Assembly (NCBI GenBank): GCA_964030785.1
Contig: OZ034968.1
Coordinates: forward strand, 58,872,299 to 58,936,298
From: Siderastrea siderea
Lineage: Eukaryota; Cnidaria; Anthozoa; Scleractinia; Rhizangiidae
Reading direction: 5' to 3'
DNA length: 64,000 nucleotides
Below are positions 35,195-47,300 of this stretch, in pieces (position 1 is the stretch's first letter; every line of letters begins with the position of its first letter). The notes beneath the pieces are model-generated. The model was not told the DNA's origin and did no database searches. It saw nothing but the letters and a program-made list of their open reading frames with translations. The position numbers and the translations under genes were made by a program.

Positions 35195-35366
35195 CACTAC
35201 CAGACAAAAATAGTTGGGACACTTCAACTAAACGCAATTTTTTCCTTTTCGTGCTCCCCTTCTCCTTCTCAATGTTGTTAACTGCAGTTTAGTCACCATA
35301 TCTTGTACGCCAACATTGAGGGGGCAAGCAGACAGGAAAGTGTCCCAACAATTCCGACTGGTAGTG
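35195..35366. mobile_element. 172-bp MITE, copy A
   Basis: Ends CACTACCAGAC and, inverted, CACTACCAGTC, then TAGTTGGGACACTT / TTGTTGGGACACTT. Lies 107 bp upstream of the SEC23IP start codon. Nearly identical to the copy at 36884. Confidence 0.88.
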
Positions 35367-36883
35367 TGTTTTAAAGGAATTTATTGTATATGCTCCATGT
35401 AAGCCTATATTGGCGGGAAAATTTCTGCAAACTATGACAATGTTTCCGTTTTGGCTTTTGCACTCCAACATGGGACATTATCATAACAACAAAAACCACT
35501 AGATAGAGTAAAGGTAGCTTTCTTGAATTTGGTACATTACGAGGTTTTCTGGGGATATTTTCCGGCGATGGACATTTACCTCAAGTGTGTTTCATTACTG
35601 TACATTTTGGTGACACGATTCAACGGGTCACCACAACGGGTCACCATGTTTCCAACAGCTTTTGTGTTGAATCTTTAGGTAACTGTAATAAGAGAAGGGA
35701 AAAAATCGAAAGAAAAATATACGTAGTTACATAACGCGCAGTTTGAAGGCTTTTTGACTCTGTGCGATTTTTTTATTAGCGTTTTGAGCATGGTGACACT
35801 GCTACTAGCGAAAAAATAAATCATCCATTCCTTATTTAATTAACTAAGGGTGACCCGTGTACACGCGAACCACAACGTCCCCTTTCAACGGTTGAAGCCA
35901 AATCTTTCTGAAATTATAGAGGAGCGAGAGTTCAACGCTTTTATCCCCATCAGTTTAGTGAACAGCTTTGTTTGCAGGTCATGTTTAAAGGTTTATACGT
36001 CGTCAAAAGATTGACAATCGATGTCATCATTTGGAGTTAGCTTGATTAAGAGGGAATGTAAACACAGCGCTTAAAGTTTATACGTTGTCGATTTCTCATC
36101 TGTTTGCTAAGACGTACTGTAAGTCAAGAATGTACGTTGTAAGAAATAATTGGCCTCAATACTCAGTGCTAACAAATAGGGATCGTTATATTTGGGGACA
36201 TGAAAACAATTGTTAGTGCAGTGGATAAATCCGTGCACGTTTTTTAGGCTAGAAGACTCCTTGAACTTGATTGTAGATAATATGACTTCCGATTGCAACT
36301 GAACCGGCACTGTTTTTACAAATTCTTCAATCAGAGAAAACCCTTCTTCTAGCATAGCTCTTTTACGAGGACATGTCCCCTCCCTCTACCGAACTCACTT
36401 TATCGCCCTCATAATTTGTCCTCTCTGCCTTGCACCTAAGGTCAATGAAGGTCCCGTTTTCCCATGTTCCTTAGACTCCTTGTTTCCAGGGAGGGCTTCC
36501 GTCGTCAGCCACTACACGCTTTCCCTAGAAACACGGCACATTTGTACTTTTCTCTGTATTAGGAAACCATGAATTTGACAAAGTAAACATGTGCTGGGGT
36601 CACGCTATTAACCCAGATTTTAAACCCAGGCTTTACACTTTGCTCTTTTTTCCCTTCCTTTCCTGGTGTGGTTATTTTTAGAAAACACGACCATCGCAAC
36701 CTACAGGTCCCCTTATATTCAAAGCGAAAGAAAAAAAAGCTATCCTTTAATAGCATTCAATCAACGGCGATAGTAATATTGCCGAATCGCTGAGTACGTC
36801 ACGACCTTCGCGCCGTTTGTGACCGGACTACAAATTAACGACCCTTATGTGTCAACACCTCTTCAAATTCCTGCTCCTTGACA

Positions 36884-37055
36884 CACTACCAGACAAAAAT
36901 AGTTGGGACACTTCAACTAAACGCATTTTTTTCCTTTTCGTGCTCCCCTTCTCCTTCTCAATGTTGTTAACTGCAGTTTAGTCACCATATCTTGTACGCC
37001 AACATTGAGGGGGCAAGCAGACAGGAAAGTGTCCCAACAATTCCGACTGGTAGTG
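36884..37055. mobile_element. 172-bp MITE, copy B
   Basis: Same length, orientation and sequence as copy A apart from one or two bases near the T run. The identity implies recent transposition or local duplication. Confidence 0.88.
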
Positions 37056-37618
37056 TGGTATTGGTACATCATGCTGTCTTTGGGCACAATACTGATTGCA
37101 AAATTTCAGGCACCGTGTGTGTCCGAGCCTCGGCAGTTCGACGGATTGTCAAGTGCTATAGTTTTCAATGAAGTATATTTGAACAGGACCCACTATGAGA
37201 CTCTGGAAACGAATTTCACTGAGGAGAGTGATTTCCTGGCGAATTGTTTTTTCTTTGGTTCATCTTTTACGTATTTAACTCCCTCAGTGATAGGATCATT
37301 TCAGTTAGCGATCTTCTACGTTTTATGAAAAAATGAACCAAAAATTTGTGTTGTGGAAATTTGAATTCAAATTCGAGCACGCGCTGATGTGACGCCATCT
37401 GCGATCTGTTGAAGTTTCTGAAGTTTGTGCCACGATCAACATGGAAAATTTTACAGCTTCTCGTTTACTTTCATTTTCTTCCAGTAAATTCACAAAATAC
37501 ATAAAAGATAGATTAAAAATGAATTCTCGCGTGATTAAGATTCATTAACAGCCCGTCTCATGCGATGGATGGAGGCCGCATCTCGAAAGTTTCTTACGAC
37601 TTTTTCGATATGCTTACG

Positions 37619-38477
37619 TAATGCAGGGTTCAATTCTACCTGTTACCATCCCCCCCGGGCATACCCCCGGGGATTTGCAATTTTTTTCTCACTTGGTGGT
37701 CTATTCTTCACCCCCGTGCACGCAGAAAGAGACAATTCCCCACCCCCAGGACTCCTCATCGACCACAAATACGTTGTTTTGTGTACAAAATCACGATATT
37801 GATTTCCGTACAATAGCAAAACCAGACGTTTTGACAAGAACTTAAACTATTTTCTAGAGTTTATTGAACGAAGGACACTGGCACACTTCACTGGCATACG
37901 GCTGACGAGTAAAGAAATCGTCTTCGCCACGTGTTTTATTCTAAATAAAGCACATACGCACAAGAGGCCCGTGAACAAATTGCTGACAGCATTTTAAATG
38001 AGTTTTTCTTAGCTTGTTTCATAAGAACACTGGACTGAGATCTCTGTTTAATATAAAGCCGTACATCCGTTTTTATATAGAGTCTATTTAAGTCGACTTA
38101 TTTTAAAAATATATAAATATGCTGAAGAAATATTTCTTTGTTTGTGACGAACGCCATGCATTCGAGGACGCATCAAACGCACATTCGTTTAACAATTTAT
38201 AATAAACGTACCTTCCAATGCAGATTTTAATTTTGAGAGATAATTCTTCTCTAACCAGTCTCCTACAGATTCACGCGATCCGGCGCGATCGTGTTAACCG
38301 AGAAGTGACGTACTTCACAAGAACAACAAGAAGTTATTTGCGAATTGCCCTGCCCCCTACCCCCGGGACAAGACCGCTTCCAACAAATCCCCACCCCAGG
38401 GCCCGAAGGGCTGGACTTGTCCCCGGGGTTGCCCCGGGGGGGGGGATGGTAACAGGTAAAATTGAACCATGCGTAAT
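37619..38477. repeat. 860-bp inverted-repeat element with G/C-run ends
   Basis: Left AATGCAGGGTTCAATTCTAC then TGTTACCATCCCCCCC; right GGGGGGGATGGTAACAGGTA then AATTGAACCATGCGTA. Inverted ends of about 40 bp with no coding capacity between. Confidence 0.75.
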
Positions 38478-39004
38478 TGTTGCACGGGAGTGTCTAAACT
38501 ACATGTATGGTAAGTTCGTTGGTGATGCATGACACTTGCAATTGTGATACCCGGGAAGTGATAGGATTGATATTGTAGAATTAATATCAAGAAGTGTCAG
38601 AAATGGTTCTAAAAAACAGACGTTTAGGGTACATAACCCTTCTTCAGAGTTAGTCACGTTAATTTTTGGCAACCATATATTGTCAGAAGGAGCGCGAATA
38701 ATCCTTAGCTAATCCTTGCACGCGCTGATAAACTGCGTGCGCTTAAACTTTGGTTAGCAAAGATGATCTAGCGGTAGATATAGCACAATTCTGAACACTC
38801 AGTAAACCAATTAGAACGCTCGTTTTCATCAAAGACAAGTTCAACGATATATGAAATAATCTTTTATTTCTGAGTCAAGAGAATAAACAGAATAATAACA
38901 GAAAAACGCGCCAAGCAATTACGCGTACCAGCCATATCTCGATGGTGTCATCAAAAGTCGTCTTTACTGTAACGAATTTGCCTAGCTCTGCCTTTTAAAA
39001 GCTC

Positions 39005-39434
39005 CGTGTTAATGGCTTTCGTTACTTTTAGGGGACTCGCGCTATATAGAGAAAAAATTGTCTGAATGCACGCGCAAAAATGACGAATTTTTAAAATTCA
39101 CTCGCAAAATGACGAATTCAATTAATCGTACAAAGTTTAGAAATAACTCAAAACTCAACAATAACAAAGCTAACCGTCGTAGAATCAGTGCTTAACCCTA
39201 AACAGAAGTATAGATGAGTTCTTAGGCCTAATCACTATCGATCAGTGTTTAACCCTAAATACTGTAGATGAGTGTTAAACCGTTTTTCATTTTGTTTTCA
39301 TTTGTTTTTCTCGCTAATAAACGCTCGTCATCAAATTTGTCGCTCGTCATTTTTGCGCGTGCATTCAAACAGTTTTCAAAGGTTTTTTTCCTATGTAGCG
39401 CGAGCCCCCTAAAAGTAACGATAGCCATGTTAAT
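39005..39434. repeat. MITE abutting MARCH-like exon 1
   Basis: Left TTCGTTACTTTTAGGGGACT then CGCGCTATATAG; right CTATGTAGCGCGAGCCCCCT then AAAAGTAACGATAGCC. The centre holds repeated TTAACCCTAAA words. Ends about 40 bp before the start codon. Confidence 0.75.
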
Positions 39435-39471
39435 GCGAGCGTGCCTGTAAACAGTTAATCTTCAACGGAAA

Positions 39472-39537
39472 ATGGAACTGAAAGATTGCCATTCCGAGGA
39501 AAGTTTGCAGACTATTGAAAGTGAAAAAGGGCACTCG
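39472..39537 (+). CDS. MARCH-like gene, exon 1 (start codon)
   Basis: ATG at 39472 starts 22 codons (MELKDCHSEESLQTIESEKG and two more) ending at TCG|GTAAGC in phase 0. Selected because it has a good donor, opens with ATG, and joins exon 2 in frame. It lies about 40 bp beyond the edge of a MITE. Confidence 0.7.
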
Positions 39538-41206
39538 GTAAGCTTGTACAGTTATCTGCGTATTACAGTTACGTTATAGGATTAAAACTTCATTCAGTTT
39601 ATCCGCTGAAAATCCTTCAAATATAAGCTTATTATAAGTCTCCTCATGGAGACAAATAGATGATCACAGGAGCTAACTACCTATCTATAATCAAAACCAA
39701 ATATAATATAATCTGCTTTCCAAGAATGCCGTGTCTGAATGAAGCCGGTTCAAAAACTCGCTCTGAAATTGTTTTGGTCATCTTCAGTTTTGTCAGTTTT
39801 AGAGAGACTTCGCTAGTCTCAGATCTTGAGTTTAACTACTGTTTCACAGCACAGTTCATATAACCAAAGTACCCGTCTCTCATAATATCTAATGCAGGTT
39901 CGTAATAGCAAGATTGCATTGCGTATACCTTAAAGACTGTAGGTGTGGCGGAATAAACGTCGAGCCGGGTTATAACTTCTGGGCAGAACTCTTTCGTAAT
40001 CGAGTCTGAATGTTTGTTTCACTACCGTGAAGCCATTTGGCTACATTAAAAGACGATTTAAGGAACTCACACTTCACGGTTCTTGAGACTACTACTGATA
40101 TGTGAGCTAGGGGGAAGTTTTCTGAAAACATGACAAAAAGCCTGAAAAGTGTGTCGAGCACAGCTAGTTTGTGAATACAGCACGTGCACTGGTTGAGAGT
40201 CGGTTGTAAACCATACCCTAAGACAGTGGCAAATCAAAGAATCGGACGGTTTTGTCCAAAAGCTCACCTGTTCGCTTACCGACACACAGGGCAACCAGGA
40301 AATCTCTCACTCCCAGGTTATACAAAAAGTAGACAAGTTTTCAGTTTTTTCGTAATACGTTTACTGTGAGAAAAGTTGCAACATGTAACATATATTGTGA
40401 AGCTTGCGCCGCATTATTCGCGTCATGTTTGCGTTACAATTACAAGAAAAATTCCCCGGTGTAAACAGCACCCATAGTGTAGATATTTGTTCCTTTTCTA
40501 ACAAGGGCACCCTGAGATGTTTATGTGACAACAATAAAAATAGCTCCCTGCCCCTAAAAAAGCGCCTCACTTGCCCTCAAATAAGATTTGCGTTTGCTTC
40601 AATTCACACAGCTCTTCTCGATTGAATGCCTCAGGAACCATTCAGTAGATGCCAACATACCCACTTGTCGGATCTGCCAATCATCCGGGAACTCCGAGGA
40701 TGTGAATGTTGGGGAGCTCCTAGTTAGTCCTTGCGACTGCAGGGGCAGCCTGGGTTTTGTACACAAGCTCTGCATGGAGAGATGGTTGAACGTGCGCAAT
40801 CAAGACTCCTGTGAATTGTGTCATTTCAGGTTTGAGACCAAGAGGAGATTTAAGCCACTTCAAGAGGTGTGTAAGCGCGCCTGAACAGTAAAATAATACA
40901 CCGGTACTCACAAATCGTTTAGCCCACATACCAAGCGTTTCCGTAGGCTTTTTGGCACCTTTGAAGCATTAATATTTCGCTTTTTGGCCGTGCAAAAATT
41001 AAGGCGAGGGCAAAAAAAAATGGAAGGATACCCAGCTCGCGGAAAAGCCTACGGAAACGCTTGCAACGCAGGCTTAGAATCTTTTGGAAGTGCAGGCGCT
41101 CATCTCTAGATCAAAAACTTTGAAGTTTTCCCTTCTTCTTCTAAAGAGAATAAATTGGAGAGAAAGGATAAATTTCTCTATTTTTCCCGAGGAGAGACGA
41201 TGTTGT

Positions 41207-41237
<31 letters not shown>

Positions 41238-41245
41238 AATGATGG

Positions 41246-41315
<70 letters not shown>

Positions 41316-44300
41316 GGTGATGATGGTAGTGGTGGTGGTGGTGGTGGTGGTGGTGGTGGTGGAGATGATGATGGTGATCATGACAAGACGCAAGTGGGTT
41401 TGAACTGGAAGTACCCGATTTCCGAATTAATTAAGTTGCGGTTTACTCGGTAATTAAATTTCTGTCAACAAAGCGAGGTAAATGGGCATATCCTAAAAGC
41501 TGGACTGGACCCTGGACCCTGGACTCTGGACTCTGGACTCTGGTTTTTTTTCCTCTCAAAACTTTATCCCCCCCCCAAAAAAAACCTCTATCTCCCCCCG
41601 AAAAACCTCTATATCTCCCCCATGAAACTCCCCCCTCCCCCCATAAACATTTCTTCCCCCAAATATAGTGTGCGTGTTTTCAAACAAACAACGTTATTCC
41701 CCCCACCCACCTCCTCGAAAAAACCTTTATGTCTCCCCCTTAAAACTGCCCCCTTCCAAAAACCCCTCTCCCCTCCCCCAAATAAAAAATACAACTACAT
41801 TGGAATCGATTGAACAAAACACTTGTCGTCTCAATGTTCTTCCACAAATCGGCATTGAAATCACGAACGCCATCGAACGACCCGACCCCAATCTTTTAAA
41901 AAAAGTATTTGGCGTGCGAACGTGATTGCATTACACAACAAGCAAAGATCAGATAAAATTCTCTATTCATTGATGCGACGTGTGCAAGCTCTTATCAGCT
42001 GTCAGTGACAATGTTGTTTACCTAAGGTGTTACAGTTACTCTTGTTTTCAGTCAAGCATAAAGTATTGTTTGTCCTTGAAATAAATTGCGTTTTTTTAGA
42101 ACGTTACTTGTTCGATGGTCATACTAAAGCTTGTTAATTGCAGCCGCTCAGAGGCTCTTTCCGACCCCAATCCTTAAAAAAAAGTATTTGGCGTGCGAAC
42201 GTGATTGCATTACACAATAAGCAAAGATCAGATAAAATTCTCTATTCATCGATGTGACTGATACTGATACAGGAACGTCACTTTTCTTAGGGTGAGAAGT
42301 TGTTTTGTTACTCGAAGAAGAGTGCTATCCGTATTATCCGTTAAAATATTTTTGTCCGTGTGTTTCGGCAAATCACCTATCGTCTTATGTATTTTATGTT
42401 GCCTGCAGAAAAGGGTTTTTTTGCTAATAAATAATTAAAATCAAAGCACCTAAACTTGGTCAACTGAGACACCCATGTCTCTGTCTGGACAGTTAATTAC
42501 GCGTATGCTTTTTAAAAAGCTGGTTATCAGATTAGTTGATAAAAGTACGCAAGGCCTTGCACGTGTCGGTGAATAGAACCTATCTGCGCGCGGAAAGAGC
42601 CTCTGAGCGGCTGCAATTAACAAGCTTTAGTATGACCATCGAACAAGTAACGTTCTAAAAACACGCAATTTATTTCAAGGACAAACAATACTTTATGCTT
42701 GACTGAAAACAGGAGTAACTGTAACACCTTAGGTTGTCACTGGCAGCTGATAAGAGCTTGCACACGTCGCATCGATAAAACAATAGAGAATTTTATCTGA
42801 TCTTTGCTTGTTGTGTAATGCAATCACGTTCGCACGCCAAAATTGGGGTCGGAAAGAGCCTCTGAGCGGCTGCAATTAACAAGCTTTAGTATGACCATCG
42901 AACAAGTAACGTTCTAAAAAAACGCAATTTATTTCAAGGACAAACAATACTTTATGCTTGACTGAAAACAAGAGTAACTGTAACACCTTAGGTAAACAAC
43001 ATTGTCACTGACAGCTGATAAGAGCTTGCACACGTCGAATCGATGAATAGAGAATTTTATCTGATCTTTGCTTGTTGTGTAATGCAATCACGTTCGCACA
43101 CCAAATACTTTTTTTAAAGGATTGGGGTCGGGTCGTTCGATGGCCTTCGTGATTTCAATGCTGATTTGTAGAAGAACATTGAGACGACAAGTGTTTGTTC
43201 AATCGATTCCAATGTAGTTGTATTTTTTATTTGGGGGAGGGGAGGGGGGTTTTTTGGGAGGGAGCAGTTTTAAGGGGGAGACATAAAGGTTTTTTCGAGG
43301 AGGTGGGTGGGGGGAATAACGTTGTTTGTTTGAAAACACGCACACTACATTTGGGGGAAGAAATGTTTATGGGGGGAGGGGGGAGTTTCATGGGGGAGAT
43401 ATAGAGGTTTTTCGGGGGGGGAGATAGAGGTTTTTTTTGAGGGGGATGACGTTTTGAGAGGAAAAAAAACTAGAGTCCAGAGTCCAGAGTCCAGGGTCCA
43501 GGGTCCAGTCCAGCTTTTAGGATATACCAGGTAAATGGGGATCAAATAGGATACATGTCAGGCTCAAGTTAAGGCTTGACGAGTGACGAATTTCATGAAT
43601 CACATGTTTAGGTCATTTGAGAATACGGTCTCTTCGAGGTTAAAATAGAACTGCCAGTCGATGGCTCCGAGGAAAGTGCTGTTCGTCCACTTCTCGGATA
43701 AAAGCCAGGAATTGTTAGATTGTAACAAACAGAAAGAAGTTCCCCGCCCGCTTTCCGGATGATATTATCACAACAACAACAATTTATTTCGATATTCCCA
43801 CATGGGAAGCACAGTGAAGCGCGCGAAGTGCCCCGTACCAAGGAAAGTACGAAATCGTGCCTTCTTCGTTTGGTTTGTTTGCGATACTTCTTCGCCATGC
43901 GCCGAATTTGCGGTTATTTCAAGAAGAGACGTTTGGAAGGTTTTCAGCCTTGGCGGGTGAAGCTGTCGGCTTGCAGTCACACGGCCGTGAGTTCAATCCC
44001 TGCAATTGCCGTTTGGTGACGCCACCTGCCATCTTCTATTGTATTTTCTTGCCGATCTCACCAAGCAGCTCCTCAAAAAAGGTAAGCCCTAGCTTTGAGT
44101 CAGTGTTGAGTTCACTACAATCAATTCTGACTTGCTGTCTTATGTAATCACAACACAAAATGAAAGGAATTTGGAAAAAAATTTTGGATGTTGTGTTTTT
44201 GAAAGTGATTTGCGATCGTTTTATTAGGTCGCGTCTTTTGTAGCAAAATTGTTCTTTGATACGATCCTTGCGTTGCAAGGAATAAAAAAATAAAAAATAA

Positions 44301-47300
44301 TGAGTTCTCCATTTTGCGCCATTGTCACACAGTAGGCTTTGTGAGAACGGAAACACTTTGAACAGCGGTTTTCCAATGAGAATTCAAAATGGCGTACATT
44401 GCCCAAAACAAGAAAATTACTACTGGGAGATTTCATTTTGGCGTTAAATTTCCGCTATTTAAAGGCCGAGACAGACCTCAATGAAAGGTAATTGAATGGC
44501 GAAGACGTAGAAATATAATTGTCGATAAAATATGTCCAGCTTATTCTGACCGTGCTGAAATTGGGAGCCTCAAAGTTCAACCTCAAATCTCAATTACAAC
44601 CTTTCCTGAGGAGTTAATACTTAGTGTACTCCTGGGCGTTTCCAATTTCTTTCCCATTTAGAAAGAAACGATATATTTGCTGTGTGGAAACGATTTACGT
44701 AATCTTATTTTATTTTATTTATTTATTTTTTTGGAAGAAAGATCCAAGATTGCTGTTGTCTAGGAGATTCTGTGACCGAAACAATAGACTGGGTACTTTA
44801 ATTTTTAAATTTTTGGGTATCCAGGAGTCTAATCAGTGTAGAACTATTTGACACTGTTTCAGGTATATATTAACATATGATGATTTTTCTTCCTTGAAAA
44901 TGATATCAAGGTGATATCGAAAAGTTGTATAATTTGCAATTCACTTATTTTTATCTAGGGGTCTCCCAGATGCATGTAGAGTTGACATGCATGCCTACAT
45001 CTGCAGTTTTGGTTGTTGTAGTCATGAATTCTTTTAGATAAAATTGGTCTTTTTGGTCGTAATGGGATTCTTGAACATGACTTTTTTTCAAGCAATTTTT
45101 ATTCTTTCTTCTCATTATCATGTTTTTTATCCTGCTGAATATAACATTTTCCTCCTGTTTAGGTTTATAGCTACTTGATCATTTGACTTACATAACAACT
45201 AGCTATAGTAACACAAGAAAAAGCAAAGAACTAAGCTTCTGAAAAGTTAACATTGGTGTTCATATTAGACCTCACCTGAGAGTTTGATTACAGCTGTAAG
45301 AGAGTTTTATTAAGAACTGTTAAAATAAAAATGTTACTTTTTTCCTCTAGGTCAACTGGAATTTAAGATTATTTGGAGTTTTTACTCAATGAGGAACTTA
45401 ATAGTATCCAACTTTGTGCATTGTATATGTAACTGCAAAATACTCAAACAACTTCTGGATTCTACTGGGGTGGTTGCCTACAAAGCTGATTCACCACAAG
45501 ATGCAAACGATGCACTGAGAAGTTAAGGCCCAGTTATCCTTGGCGTCAGTCTAACTGTGCAAAAGAAGGAAGGACATCAAACAGCAAATGCAAAACACAG
45601 TGTCTCTGTGAACTCAATGTCAGGTGTGTAAAACTGATCATGTTTTTTTTTCTTTTTTTTTTTTTACAAATAATTAACATGACACTGCCTTTTCAGGATT
45701 TGTTTTATTGTCTGTACCATTTTTGGAACATAAGATTAAGCCTACAAGAGTAGATTTAAGGCCTAAGGCACATTGTTGTCTGTACCATTTTTGGAACATA
45801 AGATTAAGCCTACAAGAGTAGATTTAAGGCCTAAGGCACATTGTTGGTGAAGTTGGCAGCCAAATGAGTTTACCATCATAGACAAAGTTTGCTAAAATCC
45901 CATCACTGAATTGTGGTTTTCAGTGTCACCATTTTAGACCAATTAAGAAATATCAATGTAATTCATTATGGTGATACCGTACTTTATCACTGATAGTAAC
46001 TTAATATATATCATTGCTTAATGCATGCACTGTCATTTTTCAGGTCCCATGGAAAGAGACCTTAGGAAATCAAAAAGATACCATGGAACGTGCTCTACCA
46101 ATAAAATATATGAAGAATGCCTACTGAGATTTGAATCCTGCCAAGAATATGACTTGCGCACTACATTTTGCCTTAGTGGTGTTGATGTAATGCCAGAGTG
46201 TACTGCATTTTGCCTTATTTCAACAGTCCCTTCCAACTTTTTATTTTAAGTCTCAGTTAACTAATGAGGGGAACAGTAGCATCCAGATGTATCGTCGGAG
46301 TGTGCAACTGTTACCTTTAACAATTCTTTTCTAATTTAAGTCTCAGTTAGTAATAAGGGGAACAGTAGCATCCAGATGTATCGTCAGAGTGTGCAACTGT
46401 TACCTTTAACAATTCTTTTCTATTTTAAGTCTCAGTTACCAATGAAGGGAACAGTAGCATCCAGATGTATCGTCGGAGTGTGCGACTGTTGCCTTTAACA
46501 ATCCCTTTCTATTTTAAGTCTCAGTTACTAATGAGGGGAACAGTAGCATCCAGATGTATCGTCGGAGTGTGCGACTGTTACCTTTAACAATCCCTTTCTA
46601 TTTTAAGTCTCAGTTCCTAATGAGGGGAGCAGTAGCATCCAGATGTATCCCTTTCTATTTTAAGTCTCAGTTAACTAATGAGGGGAACAGTAGCATCCAG
46701 ATGTATCGTCGGAGTGTGCGACTGTTACCTTTAACAATCCCTTTCTATTTTAAGTCTCAATTCCTAATGAGGGGAGCAGTAGCATCCAGATGTATCGTCG
46801 GAGTGTGCAACTGTTACCTTTAACAATCCCTTTCTATTTTAAGTCTCAGTTACTAATGAGGGGAACAGTAGCATCCAGATGTATCGTCGGAGTGTGCGAC
46901 TGTTACCTTTAACAATCCCTTTCTATTTTAAGTCTCAGTTCCTAATGAGGGGAGCAGTAGCATCCAGATGTATCGTCGGAGTGTGCGACTGTTGCCTTTA
47001 ACAATCCCTTTCTATTTTAAGTCTCAGTTACTAATGAGGGGAACAGTAGCATCCAGATGTATCGTCGGAGTGTGCGACTGTTACCTTTAACAATCCCTTT
47101 CTATTTTAAGTCTCAGTTCCTAATGAGGGGAGCAGTAGCATCCAGATGTATCCCTTTCTATTTTAAGTCTCAGTTAACTAATGAGGGGAACAGTAGCATC
47201 CAGATGTATCGTCGGAGTGTGCGACTGTTACCTTTAACAATCCCTTTCTATTTTAAGTCTCAGTTCCTAATGAGGGGAGCAGTAGCATCCAGATGTATCG

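Larger units (their letters stand above)
35089..39471. other. Divergent intergenic region
   Basis: About 4.4 kb between the start codons of SEC23IP (minus) and the MARCH-like gene (plus), so both promoters should lie here. A (AAG)n run sits at 35165-35190. Most of the rest is MITEs, listed separately. No TATA box or exon could be supported. Confidence 0.5.

Noticed and set aside
44036..44356. 106-residue minus-strand open frame in the MARCH-like intron
   Set aside because: AT-rich, no domain, no phase-compatible partner exon.
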